NCBI RefSeq assembly: GCF_000522985.1
Contig: NZ_CP007130.1
Span: 62,001 to 126,000 of the forward strand
Direction: 5' to 3'
DNA length: 64,000 bases
From: Gemmatirosa kalamazoonensis
GTDB taxonomy: Bacteria; Gemmatimonadota; Gemmatimonadetes; Gemmatimonadales; Gemmatimonadaceae
The notes below the pieces were generated by a model. It was not told the DNA's origin. It saw nothing but the letters and a program-made list of their open reading frames with translations, and did no database searches. Shown here piece after piece: positions 1 through 8,643 of this stretch (position 1 is its first letter; each line of letters opens with the position of its first letter). The position numbers and the translations under genes are program-made.

Positions 1-1132
1 TGCGCGCCCGCGCGAAGCCGTCGCCGCTGTCCTCGATGACGAACCGCGCGACGAGGTTCCCCGCCGGCTCCGTGACGAACACCGACCCGCGCAGCTCGTC
101 AGGCAGCCGGTCGCCGACGTACACCGTGGGGCTGCCGGCGGACGTGAACATCGCGAGCGAGCTGTCGCCGCGGAGCACGCCCTCGCGGTAGCCGCGGTTC
201 ACGGCGGGTGTCTTGTGGTCGGGCCACACCGACGTGTTGCGCGTCACCTGCTCGTACACGCCGCGCCGCAGCCCGGCGTTGCCGCCGCGCGCCGCGTAGT
301 GCTCGGGGATGTAGTCGGTGCGGAGCGGGTCCTCGTTGCTGTTGCGGAACAGTCGCCCGTAGTCGTCCGACGACACGCCCCACTGGCCTTCCTCCGGCGC
401 CGGGCGGAACGCGAACGAGCCGTCGGGCTGCAGACGGAACTCGCCCGCGTAGTTCGCGTTGTGCAGCCAGTTGTCGAGACCCCACAGCAAGCCGTTCGCG
501 TTGTGCTCGGGGTTGGAGCTGAGCGTGCCGTAGTCGCCGCGCACGAGCGTGCGCACGTCGGCGCGCAGGTCGGCGTTCGTGTCACGCGCGAAGTACAGGT
601 TCGGCGGCGCGCCCACCAGCACGCCGTGCTGCATGACCTTGATGGTGCGCGGCAGCACGAGGCTGTCGAGGAACACGGTCTTGCGGTCCATGACGCCGTC
701 GTCGTTCGTGTCCTCGAGCACGACGACGCGCCCGATCGGCCGGTCCTCGCCCTTGCCGTCGATGTTCGGCATGAACGCGCGCATCTCGACGACGTACATC
801 CGCCCGTCGGCGTCGAAGTCGATCGCGACCGGATCCTGCACGAGCGGCTCCGCGGCCACGAGCTCGGCCCGGTAGCCGTCGACGAGCCTGAACGTGCGCG
901 CCTCGTCCTGCGGCGACCGCACCGGCGTCACGCCAGTGTCGACGTACAGCGCCGCGAGCGGGTTCGCGGCGGGCGCCGGTGGCGCGGTGGACGCCGGGGT
1001 CGGCATGGCCGCGGCTGGCGCGGCGGCGGGCGCGGGTTGCGGCACCGGCTCGTGCCGGCAGCCGACGAGCAGCGACGCGACGAGCAAGGCTCCGCCGAAC
1101 GGGCCGGAGCGGAACGACATCTCCATCTTCAT
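1..1132 (-). CDS. PQQ/sorbosone-dehydrogenase-like beta-propeller protein, 3' end cut by window
   Basis: The gene enters from the left edge; about 377 N-terminal residues are visible. Three ATGs lie close together (1132, 1126, 1120) and I chose the outermost. A short hydrophobic N-terminus ends in LLVGC, a lipobox, so it is probably an exported lipoprotein. A Pro/Ala-rich linker follows, then propeller-type repeats: IDFDADGRMYVVEM, an acidic DTNDDGVMDRKT loop of the calcium-binding kind, and HNANGLLWGLDNWLH. This is the pattern of the membrane-bound dehydrogenase-like propellers common in Planctomycetes, Verrucomicrobia and Gemmatimonadota. The same fold appears in the genes starting at 5838 and 11441, but this one is more distant. 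The substrate is unknown. The usual C-terminal haem or HEAT domains would lie outside the window. Confidence 0.75.
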   Translation of the reverse strand, partial: MKMEMSFRSGPFGGALLVASLLVGCRHEPVPQPAPAAAPAAAMPTPASTAPPAPAANPLAALYVDTGVTPVRSPQDEARTFRLVDGYRAELVAAEPLVQDPVAIDFDADGRMYVVEMRAFMPNIDGKGEDRPIGRVVVLEDTNDDGVMDRKTVFLDSLVLPRTIKVMQHGVLVGAPPNLYFARDTNADLRADVRTLVRGDYGTLSSNPEHNANGLLWGLDNWLHNANYAGEFRLQPDGSFAFRPAPEEGQWGVSSDDYGRLFRNSNEDPLRTDYIPEHYAARGGNAGLRRGVYEQVTRNTSVWPDHKTPAVNRGYREGVLRGDSSLAMFTSAGSPTVYVGDRLPDELRGSVFVTEPAGNLVARFVIEDSGDGFARAR

Positions 1133-1170
1133 GTCCACGACTGGTTGATGAACGTCGCGCCTCGCGTGAC

Positions 1171-1309
1171 TCCACGTACGAGTGTGGGTGGGACTGAAGC
1201 AGGGACTGAAGGAGGACTGAAGAAGGACCAAACAATGCTTTCTTGCGGGTGGTCCTTCTTCAGTCCTCCTTCAGTCCTTCTTCAGTCCTCCAATAAGAAC
1301 GTACGTGGA
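1171..1309. repeat. Intergenic hairpin element, family 1 copy A
   Basis: The element starts TCCACGTACG and ends with its inverse CGTACGTGGA. Between them are two arms made of imperfect tandem GGACTGAAG units (1191-1229) and their reverse complement (1251-1288), around a loop of about 20 bases. It lies between two minus-strand genes. The stem could act as a terminator, but the conserved outer ends suggest a small mobile (MITE- or REP-like) unit. Copies B, C and D share these ends. Confidence 0.85.
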
Positions 1310-1326
1310 GCCATGCCGGGCGCGTC

Positions 1327-3864
1327 TCACAGCCGGATCTCCTGCCGCCCCGCGTGCAGCGGCGCTTCGCGGCCACGCCATACAAAGGTACCGGAAAGAC
1401 CGGCCGGCAGCGTGACCTCGCCGCGGACGCCCGTCGCGCCGACGCGCTCCAGGCGCACCTCCACGTCGCCGAGCGGGTGGGGCACGCGCCCCTCGGCGCG
1501 GTGCAGCGGGCCCAGGCTCGGCGCCACCCGCACGCGGCGGAATCCGGGCGCCGACGGCCGCACGCCGAGCACCGTGGCGAGCAGACCGTAGTTCGGATGC
1601 GCGCTCCACGCGTGCGAGTCGGAGCGCGTCGGCTCGGGCGTCTCCGGTGTCGTCGTGAGGCCTAACGCGAGCATCCCCCGCCACGGCGCGAGCTGCTCCA
1701 CGTAGCGCTCGCCGAGCCCCGCCTCGCGCAGCGCCTCCAGAACGTAGAAGCCGTAGTAGTAGCTCGCCCGCACGAGCGTCGTGTCGGCGAGCACGCGCTC
1801 CATCACCGTGCGCCGCTCGGCCGCCGGCACCGCGCCGGACAGCACGGCCATCACGTTCGTCTGCTGGCTGAACGAGGCCGAGTCGGGTGCGTCGGCGAAC
1901 AGGCCGCGCGCCGGGCGCCACGTCCGCGCGCGCACCGCGGCGGTGATCCGTGCGGCGAGCGCGCGCTCGCGCGAGCCCTCGGCCGGAAGGCCCAACGAAT
2001 CCTCCATCTGCGCCGCGCGCTGCAGCGCGTAGACGAACAGCAGCGACGTCATGGCGGAGTGCCCGCGGTCGGCGCCGGGCGGAACGCCGTTCCGCCACGC
2101 AGGCGTCCAGTCCACGTAGTTCCACCACGGCGTCGGCCCCACCATGCCCGTGGAGTCGACGTGCCGCTCGTACCACGCGAGCACGCCGCGTACGCCGGGC
2201 AGCAGCGCGCGCACGAACGCGGGCTCGTCGCGGTGCATCCAGTAGTCGTGCACCATCGCCACCCAGATCAGCGAGAACGGCGGGATGATCTGCACGAGGC
2301 ACGACGGGTACCGGCTCTGGGTGATCCCCTCCGGGAGACGCGACCGGTCGAACTGCACGATCGCCTCGCGCATCAGCCGCGCGTCGCCGCCCACGTACAG
2401 CGAGATGAGCGACTGCACGCGCGTGTCGCCGACGTACTGCAGCTGCTCGTAGTACGGCGTGTCGAAGTACGTCTCCCACGCGTCGAGGCGCGCGCCGCGC
2501 CAGTTCATGCGCCACATGTCCGCGAGCCACGGCAGGTCGCTCGCGAAGCGCGCGCGCTCCACGAGCGGGTAGCCGGTGAACACGCCGCTGACGTCGTGCA
2601 CGCTGAGCGGCTCGGCGGCCGTCTCGACGTCGAGCTGCACGTAGCGGTAGGTGCGGAACCACAGCGCGCGGAAGCGCCGTCGCTCGGCGCCGCCGCCCGG
2701 GCGCACGACGTCGCGCACGCCGGCGATCGTCTTGCCCTCCACCGAGTCGCGGTTGCCCTTGCGTCCCTGCGCGTCGCGCAGTGCCTCGGCATAGGTGAGC
2801 GTGATCGAGCTCCCCGCGCCGCCGCTCGTCTCCACGACAGGATACGCGTTCGTGAGCTGGCCGTTGTCGAGCAGCAGCGTGGCGCGCGTGCGCGCGGGGA
2901 TGACGAGCGCCCCCGTCCCGCGCAGGAACGCGTCGCCCGCGCTCACGCCCTGCGCGCGCCGCACCGACGCGAAGCGCACCGGCGCTTCCTCCATCGGCGG
3001 GATCGTGCGCGGCTGGAGCTGCCACGGCGCGGTGCCCGGCGCGCCGAGGTCGCCGACGCCGTAGAGCTGCACGCGTCCGATCACACCGCCGCCCGCGCCG
3101 GTCGCGATCGTGCGCCAGCGCGCGTCGTCGTAGTCGACGCGCTCCCATCCCCACGGGTACGCCGCGCCGTCGACGTTCTCGCCGGGCGGGGCGGCGTAGT
3201 AGCCGCGCACGTCGGCGAACGAGATCGGGATCGGCCGATACGCGGAGTCGCGCAGCACCTTCCATCCCGGCCCCGTGTTCGCCGCCGCCTCCGCCGCGCC
3301 GTCGCCCTGCACGAGGAAGCCGGTGCGCGTGCCGCACTGCGCCACCGGGCGATACGCGCCCCAGTTCCACACCTCGGCCGCGAGCACGTTGCGCCCCGCG
3401 CGCAGGAACGGCGCGAGATCCACCGTCTCGTAGCGCCAGTGCGGCACGTCCGAGCGCTGCGGGCCGCTCGCGACCGACGTGCCGTTCACGAACAACCGAT
3501 AGCGGTTGTCGGCCGAGACGTGGACGACGAATCGCGACGGCGCGGCGCGGAGGTCGAGCGCGCGGCGGAAATGGTATACGCCGTACACGTCGCCCGGCGC
3601 GTCGGGGTCGGCGATCCAGCTCGCGGGCACGGCGAACGGGCGCGGGACGTCGGTCGTCTGGGCCGCGATCGGCGCCGTGCCGAGGGCGATCGTTAGGCAG
3701 ATCGTCAGGAAGGGACGCGGCGAGTACGTCTGGGGATCTCTGGGATCACGAGGATCTCGCGATGGAGCAAAAGCGAACGATCCCAGGATCTCGTCGATCT
3801 CGAAGATCCCCAGAAGCACTCGTCTAGGATCCCATCCCTCATCGCTCCCGGTCGGCCCTTTCAT
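1327..3864 (-). CDS. GH78 alpha-L-rhamnosidase, secreted
   Basis: About 845 residues. It has rhamnosidase-type N-terminal jelly-roll regions (FVVHVSADNRYRLFVNGT), then an (alpha/alpha)6 barrel with DTPYYEQLQYVGDTR, the counterpart of the acidic catalytic segment of GH78, and a C-terminal beta domain. It should remove terminal L-rhamnose from plant or microbial glycans outside the cytoplasm. A signal peptide (PFLTICLTIALGTAPIAAQ) sits about 50 residues in. I found no in-frame ATG, GTG or TTG closer to it, so the start is the ATG at 3864, which overlaps the stop of the GH16 gene (ATGA). The intervening stretch is encoded by a hairpin (3730-3813), so the N-terminus is odd. It is probably co-transcribed with GH16. 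Confidence 0.85.
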   Translation of the reverse strand: MKGPTGSDEGWDPRRVLLGIFEIDEILGSFAFAPSRDPRDPRDPQTYSPRPFLTICLTIALGTAPIAAQTTDVPRPFAVPASWIADPDAPGDVYGVYHFRRALDLRAAPSRFVVHVSADNRYRLFVNGTSVASGPQRSDVPHWRYETVDLAPFLRAGRNVLAAEVWNWGAYRPVAQCGTRTGFLVQGDGAAEAAANTGPGWKVLRDSAYRPIPISFADVRGYYAAPPGENVDGAAYPWGWERVDYDDARWRTIATGAGGGVIGRVQLYGVGDLGAPGTAPWQLQPRTIPPMEEAPVRFASVRRAQGVSAGDAFLRGTGALVIPARTRATLLLDNGQLTNAYPVVETSGGAGSSITLTYAEALRDAQGRKGNRDSVEGKTIAGVRDVVRPGGGAERRRFRALWFRTYRYVQLDVETAAEPLSVHDVSGVFTGYPLVERARFASDLPWLADMWRMNWRGARLDAWETYFDTPYYEQLQYVGDTRVQSLISLYVGGDARLMREAIVQFDRSRLPEGITQSRYPSCLVQIIPPFSLIWVAMVHDYWMHRDEPAFVRALLPGVRGVLAWYERHVDSTGMVGPTPWWNYVDWTPAWRNGVPPGADRGHSAMTSLLFVYALQRAAQMEDSLGLPAEGSRERALAARITAAVRARTWRPARGLFADAPDSASFSQQTNVMAVLSGAVPAAERRTVMERVLADTTLVRASYYYGFYVLEALREAGLGERYVEQLAPWRGMLALGLTTTPETPEPTRSDSHAWSAHPNYGLLATVLGVRPSAPGFRRVRVAPSLGPLHRAEGRVPHPLGDVEVRLERVGATGVRGEVTLPAGLSGTFVWRGREAPLHAGRQEIRL
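3730..3813. repeat. Hairpin within the 5' end of the GH78 frame
   Basis: CTGGGGATC at 3730-3738 pairs with GATCCCCAG at 3805-3813. Further GGATCTCG-type units lie inside both arms. The spacing and size resemble the other intergenic hairpins of the window, but this one falls between the only usable start codon and the signal peptide of the rhamnosidase. Confidence 0.7.
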
Positions 3865-4760
3865 CGCTTGTAGACGCGCACGTAGTCCACGACCATCCGC
3901 TGCGGGAAGCTCGTCGTCGCGTCCGGATCGCCCGGCCACGCGCCGCCGACGGCGAGGTTCAGGAGCACGAAGAACGGGTGGTCGAAGACCCACTGCGACG
4001 TCGCCGGGATCACGCCGCTCGTCGTGCGGCGGTACTGCTGCCCGTCGACGAGCCATCGGATCTCGCCCGGCTCCCACTCCACCGCGAAGACGTGGAAGTC
4101 GTCCGCGAACGCGCCGCGGTCGAGCGCGTACGGCCCACCGATGCCGTTGCCGCCGGAGTAGCCGGGGCCGTGGATCGTGCCGTGCACGACGTTCGGCTCC
4201 TTGCCGATGTTCTCCATGATGTCGATCTCGCCGGAGCGCGGCCAACCCACGGTGTCGATGTCGCGGCCGAGCATCCAGAACGCCGGCCAGATCCCCTGGC
4301 CGCGCGGGATCTGGATGCGCGCCTCGAAGCGGCCGTAGGTCTGGTCGAACAGTCCCTGCGTCTTGAGCCGCGCCGACGTGTGCGTACACGCGCCGTACCA
4401 GCACCGGTAGCCGGACGTCGGCGACTCGGCGCGCGCGGTGATGACGAGATGCCCGGCGCCGTCGAGCGACACGTTCTCGGGGCGCGTCGTGTAGAACTCG
4501 CGCTCCTGGTTTCCCCAGCCGCCGCCGCCGGTGTCGGCGGTCCACTTCGCGCGGTCGAACGTCGCGCCGGCGGGGCCGTCGAACTCGTCGCTCCAGGCGA
4601 GCGCCCACTGCGCGGGCGGCGTGGCGGGGGTCACGGGCGTCGTCGGCGTGCTCGTCGTCGTCGTCGTGGCGTGCGGTGCCGTGCTCGACGCGCACGCGGC
4701 CAGCACGGCCCCGGCCAGCAGGGTGGCGAGCGCGGCTCGGGCGATGGTGCAGCGCGGCAT
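3861..4760 (-). CDS. GH16 endo-beta-glucanase (laminarinase-like) lipoprotein
   Basis: 299 residues. The N-terminus MPRCTIARAALATLLAG runs into a VLAAC lipobox, followed by a Thr-rich linker, so it is an outer-surface or periplasmic lipoprotein. The GH16 catalytic strand EIDIME is at about residue 178 (the first Glu is the nucleophile and the last the acid/base in the family). GIWPAFWML and the C-terminal VDYVRVYKR strand are also typical. Members cleave beta-1,3 or mixed beta-1,3/1,4-glucans; agarases and carrageenases share the fold but are less likely here. The ATG at 4760 was preferred to longer upstream starts because it begins the signal peptide. The stop overlaps the GH78 start, so the two form an operon. 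Confidence 0.9.
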   Translation of the reverse strand: MPRCTIARAALATLLAGAVLAACASSTAPHATTTTTSTPTTPVTPATPPAQWALAWSDEFDGPAGATFDRAKWTADTGGGGWGNQEREFYTTRPENVSLDGAGHLVITARAESPTSGYRCWYGACTHTSARLKTQGLFDQTYGRFEARIQIPRGQGIWPAFWMLGRDIDTVGWPRSGEIDIMENIGKEPNVVHGTIHGPGYSGGNGIGGPYALDRGAFADDFHVFAVEWEPGEIRWLVDGQQYRRTTSGVIPATSQWVFDHPFFVLLNLAVGGAWPGDPDATTSFPQRMVVDYVRVYKR

Positions 4761-4870
4761 GTTAGGCAGGGGCAGGGAGACCGGGCGAGGGACGCCGGAA
4801 ATCGGGCCCGCGGTCGAGCGGCGCGCAAGCCCGGCGCAGCGCCCGCGCAGCGCCCGCGCGGGGCACTCGC

Positions 4871-4898
4871 TTGACACCCCGCGGTCGCCGGGAATCTT
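4871..4898 (+). promoter_or_regulatory. Candidate promoter for the DUF1080/propeller operon
   Basis: TTGACA (4871-4876), a 16-base spacer and AATCTT (4893-4898) lie in the divergent gap between GH16 and the DUF1080 gene at 4963. The -10 match is weak. A very similar TTGACA-N16-GATCTT occurs at 28946 before the rhamnosidase at 29047. Confidence 0.3.
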
Positions 4899-4962
4899 GT
4901 CCCGTTGTCGCACATAGGGAAGTTCGTGAGCAGATGTGCGTTCACCCCGGTCGGTGGTGTCC

Positions 4963-5841
4963 ATGCGGATCGTCCTCCTCGCCCTGCTGGTGACCACGGC
5001 GTGCGCGTCCGGGCGCGCGGGTGGCCCGGCCAGCCGGCCTAACGATCCCGACGCGCGCGCGTGGATCGACCTGTTCGACGGCCGCTCGCTCGCCGGCTGG
5101 ACGCCGAAGATCGCGAAGCACGACGTCGGCGAGAACTTCGCCGAGACGTTCCGTGTGCGCGACGGCGTCATCCAGGCGCGCTACGACGGCTACGGTGGGA
5201 GCTACGGCAACCAGTTCGGGCACCTCTACTACGACCGCCCGTTCTCCTACTATCTCCTGTCGCTCGAGTACCGTTTCCTCGGCGACCTGTATCCCGGCGC
5301 GCCGTCGTACACGCTGCGCAACAGCGGCGTCATGATCCACTCGCAGGACCCGCGCACCATGCCGCGCGACCAGAACTTCCCGATCTCGGTCGAGGTGCAG
5401 TTCCTCGGCGGGCTCGGCGACGGCAAGGCGCGGCCCACGGGCAACATGTGCTCGCCGGGCACCGCGGTGGTGTTCAACGGCCGCCTCGACCCGCGACATT
5501 GCATCAACTCGACGTCGAAGACGATCCACGGCGACGCGTGGGTGCGCACGGAGGTGCTCGTGCTCGGCGACTCCATCGTGAAGACGATGATCGACGGCGA
5601 CACCGTGCTCGTGTACGAGAAGCCGCAGATGGCGGCCGGCGTCGTCACGGGATTCGACCCGAAGATGCTCGTGCCCGGCAAGCTCCTGACTGGTGGCTTC
5701 ATCGCGCTGCAGGCCGAGGGGCATCCGGTCGACTTCCGGAACGTGCGCGTGTTGAACCTCGAGGGGTGCACGGACCGGCGCGCGACCAATTACAAGTCCT
5801 ATTACGTGCACTCGAACCCGTCCGCCTGCACCTACCGATGA
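4963..5841 (+). CDS. DUF1080 / 3-keto-disaccharide hydrolase-domain lipoprotein
   Basis: 292 residues. MRIVLLALLVTTAC is a lipoprotein signal. The mature part starts with DARAWIDLFDGRSLAGWTPK, the hallmark opening of the DUF1080 (3keto-disac_hyd) jelly-roll fold, and ends with a conserved NLEGCTDRRATNYKSYYV segment rich in Tyr and Cys. Family members bind or hydrolyse 3-keto-glycosides in the periplasm. The close paralogue at 9522 shares almost every block, including the NSTSKT/NSRSKT region. The ATG at 4963 was chosen over an upstream in-frame start because it begins the signal peptide. It is the first gene of a plus-strand operon, with its stop overlapping the next start. Confidence 0.85.
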   Translation: MRIVLLALLVTTACASGRAGGPASRPNDPDARAWIDLFDGRSLAGWTPKIAKHDVGENFAETFRVRDGVIQARYDGYGGSYGNQFGHLYYDRPFSYYLLSLEYRFLGDLYPGAPSYTLRNSGVMIHSQDPRTMPRDQNFPISVEVQFLGGLGDGKARPTGNMCSPGTAVVFNGRLDPRHCINSTSKTIHGDAWVRTEVLVLGDSIVKTMIDGDTVLVYEKPQMAAGVVTGFDPKMLVPGKLLTGGFIALQAEGHPVDFRNVRVLNLEGCTDRRATNYKSYYVHSNPSACTYR

Positions 5842-8615
5842 GACTCGCCCGCTACCCCCTGCTGCTCGCTCTGCTCGCGACGCCGGCGCTCGCCCAGCCG
5901 CGCGGCAACCCGACCGCGCGCCCGGCGACGATTCCCGCGAGCGGCGCGGTGCCGCGCGAGCCCGCCGTGGAGCAGAAGCTGCGCGACGAGGTGAAGGCGC
6001 CCGACGGCTTCACGCTCACGCTGTTCGCCGGCCCGCCGGTGGCGATGTACCCGACGTGCGTGGCCGAGTCGCCCGACGGCGCGCTGTTCGTCGGTGTCGA
6101 CCCGAACCTGTCGCTGTCGCAGCTCAAGGGCGTCGGCCGCGTGATGCGCCTCGTCGACGACGATCACGACGGGCGCGCCGACCGGTACACGACGTTCGCC
6201 GAGATGGACAGCCCGCGCGGCGTCGCGTTCGACGGCAGGACGCTGTACGTGATGCACCCGCCGAACCTCACCGCGTATCGCGACACCGACGGCGACGGCG
6301 TGGCCGACTGGCAGCAGAACATCGTCGAGGGGCTCGGCTTCGACCTCGACTTCCGCGGCGCCGACCACACGACCAACCAGATCGCGTTAGGCATCGACGG
6401 CTGGATCTACGTCGCGGTCGGCGACTACGGCTACCGCAAGGCGGTCGGCACCGACGGCACGCAGATCTCCCACCGCGGCGGCTCGGTGGTGCGCGTGCGC
6501 CCCGACGGCACGCACCTCGAGATCTACGCCACCGGCACGCGCAACATCTACGACGTCGCGATCGATCCGCTGCTCCACGTCTACGCGCGCGACAACACGA
6601 ACGACGGCGACGGGTGGGACACGCGCCTGCACTACCTCGCGCCGGGCGCGAACATGGGCTACCCGACGCTCTACCAGAACTTCAAGACGGAGCACTTCCC
6701 GTCGCTGTACGACTACGGCGCGGGCGCCGGCGTGGGCTCGGTGTTCGTGCAGGATCCGTCGCTGCCGCCGGAGTACGGCAACACGCTCTACACCGGCGAC
6801 TGGACGAAGAACCGCATCTACCGCCACCCGCTGTCGCCGAAGGGCGCCAGCTTCGACGCGCGGCAGGAGGAGTTCCTCACCGTCGTGCGCCCGTCGGACA
6901 TCGTCGCCGACGCGCAGGGGAGCCTGTTCGTCGCGAGCCTGTCGGGCGGCCAGTTCACGTACAACGCGGACACGGTCGGCTACGTGTTCCGCGTGCGCCG
7001 CAGCGACGTCGCGCCGGCCGCGCTGCTGCCGATCGACAAGGCGCCCGACGCGCAGCTCCGCACGATGCTCGCCTCGGGCAACGCGCTCGTCCGGCTGCAC
7101 GCGCAGCAGGAGATCCTGCGCCGTCCGGCATCCGACGCGACCGTGCGTGCGCTGCAGAGCGCCGTCGCCGACGCGAAGGCGTCGGCCGAGGCGCGCGCGG
7201 CGGCGATGTTCACGCTGAAGCAGCTCGTCGGCGCGCGCGCGAACGCGGCGCTCGAGCAGGCGGCCGCCGACGCGAGCGCGCCGGTGCGCGAGACCGCCGT
7301 GCGCGCGCTCGCCGACCGGCCCGACCAGGCGGAGGGCGTCCACACCGCGCTGCTCGTGAAGGCGCTCGGCGACGCCGACGCGCACGTGCGCGTGCAGGCG
7401 CTGAACGCGCTCGTGCGGCTCGGCGCGACCGACGCGGCCGACGCCATCGCACCGCTCGTGGGGAGCGACGACCAGGCGCTGCAGCACCTCGCCGTCCACG
7501 CGCTGGTCGCGTTGGGCGCGCGCGACGCGGCGCTGAAGGTGGTCGACGGCGGTACGCCGGCGGCGCGCGACGGGGCGCTGCGAGCGCTCGCCATGATGTA
7601 CGACCAGCCGACGGTGACCGCGCTGCTCGCGCGCCTCGACCGCGCCGATGCGGCATCGCGCGAGCCGCTGCTGCACACGCTCGCGCGCCTCTACGATCGC
7701 GAGGGCTTCTGGGCCGGCGACTGGTGGACGACGAAGCCGGCCCATCTCGGCCCGTACTTCGATCCGACCCCGTGGGAGGGGAGCGCGCGCATCCGGCCGG
7801 CGCTCGCCCGCGCGCTCACCGCCGCGCGCGGCGACGCGCTCGACCGGATCGCGAAGGACTTCGCGGCGAACCAGGTGCTGCCGCGCGGCGCGCCGGCGTT
7901 CCTCGCCGCGGTGCCCGCGAACGAGCCGCTGCGTGCGCAGGCGATCGACGCGCTCGTCGGCCGGGCGCAGCTCGACGCCGAGTCGGTGACCCTCGCCCAG
8001 CAGCTCGACGCGCGTGGGCCGGCGCTGCGGGCCGCGGTCGCGCAGCTGCTCTCGGGCGAGAGCGCGCTCGGCGCGGGCACGCTGCCGCTCCTGCGCACCG
8101 TCGTGCTCGACGCGAAGCTCGACGCGGCGGTGCGCGGGCAGCTGCTGACGGCGTTGAGCCAGGTCCCCGGGCCCTCGGCGCGCGACGCGGCCGCCGAGGT
8201 GTTCGGCCGGCTGATGCCGGTGCCGGGGCTGCCCGCGGCGGCCACCCCGGCCGCGGCCGCCTCCGCGGCGCCCACGCCGCCCGCCGGCTCGGCCGGCGCG
8301 GGCGATCCGGTGGAGTCGGCGTGGCGCCGCTACGTCGGCGACCGGCGGCGGCTCGCCGATCTCGACTGGTTCATCGCGCAGGCGCGCTCGGGCACCCCGG
8401 CGCAGCGCACGCTGGCCTACGCGGTGCTGGTGCAGTCGGTACGCACGCCGCGCACGCCGGCCCCGGTGCGGGAGAAGGTCGCCCCGGTGCTGGAGGCGGC
8501 GTGGCGCGACCCCGCCTCGACGCCGAGCCTGGTCCAAGCGATTACACTCATGCACGTCGAGAGTCAGTACGCCGACAGGCTGCAGGCGGTCGGCCAGCAG
8601 CAGAAGAAGCCGTGA
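5838..8615 (+). CDS. Exported beta-propeller (PQQ-dehydrogenase-like) protein with HEAT repeats
   Basis: 925 residues with a signal peptide (LLALLATPALAQ). Residues from about 50 to 390 form a propeller with repeated acidic DxDxDG loops (DDDHDGRADRYTTF, DTDGDGVADW) and WIYVAVGDYGY, as in the sorbosone/PQQ dehydrogenase-like superfamily. From about 400 onward the chain is Ala/Leu-rich helical repeats (HEAT-like), then a Pro/Ala linker and a conserved tail with HVESQYADRL. No CxxCH haem motif is present; a cytochrome c is encoded downstream at 10415. It probably oxidises a sugar or glycoside in the periplasm (inference). It shares layout and much sequence with the protein at 11441. The start overlaps the DUF1080 stop (ATGA). 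Confidence 0.8.
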   Translation: MRLARYPLLLALLATPALAQPRGNPTARPATIPASGAVPREPAVEQKLRDEVKAPDGFTLTLFAGPPVAMYPTCVAESPDGALFVGVDPNLSLSQLKGVGRVMRLVDDDHDGRADRYTTFAEMDSPRGVAFDGRTLYVMHPPNLTAYRDTDGDGVADWQQNIVEGLGFDLDFRGADHTTNQIALGIDGWIYVAVGDYGYRKAVGTDGTQISHRGGSVVRVRPDGTHLEIYATGTRNIYDVAIDPLLHVYARDNTNDGDGWDTRLHYLAPGANMGYPTLYQNFKTEHFPSLYDYGAGAGVGSVFVQDPSLPPEYGNTLYTGDWTKNRIYRHPLSPKGASFDARQEEFLTVVRPSDIVADAQGSLFVASLSGGQFTYNADTVGYVFRVRRSDVAPAALLPIDKAPDAQLRTMLASGNALVRLHAQQEILRRPASDATVRALQSAVADAKASAEARAAAMFTLKQLVGARANAALEQAAADASAPVRETAVRALADRPDQAEGVHTALLVKALGDADAHVRVQALNALVRLGATDAADAIAPLVGSDDQALQHLAVHALVALGARDAALKVVDGGTPAARDGALRALAMMYDQPTVTALLARLDRADAASREPLLHTLARLYDREGFWAGDWWTTKPAHLGPYFDPTPWEGSARIRPALARALTAARGDALDRIAKDFAANQVLPRGAPAFLAAVPANEPLRAQAIDALVGRAQLDAESVTLAQQLDARGPALRAAVAQLLSGESALGAGTLPLLRTVVLDAKLDAAVRGQLLTALSQVPGPSARDAAAEVFGRLMPVPGLPAAATPAAAASAAPTPPAGSAGAGDPVESAWRRYVGDRRRLADLDWFIAQARSGTPAQRTLAYAVLVQSVRTPRTPAPVREKVAPVLEAAWRDPASTPSLVQAITLMHVESQYADRLQAVGQQQKKP

Positions 8616-8643
8616 CCGGCCCCCGGCCCACAGAGGAGGAGTG

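Noticed and set aside
215-1591. Long plus-strand frame over the left edge
   Set aside because: Arg/Ala-rich translation with no motif, antisense to the propeller gene and running through hairpin A. It is a GC-driven shadow.
3864-4695. Upstream extension of the GH78 frame to about 4695
   Set aside because: The extension overlaps GH16 in another frame and encodes His/Asp/Arg-rich nonsense.
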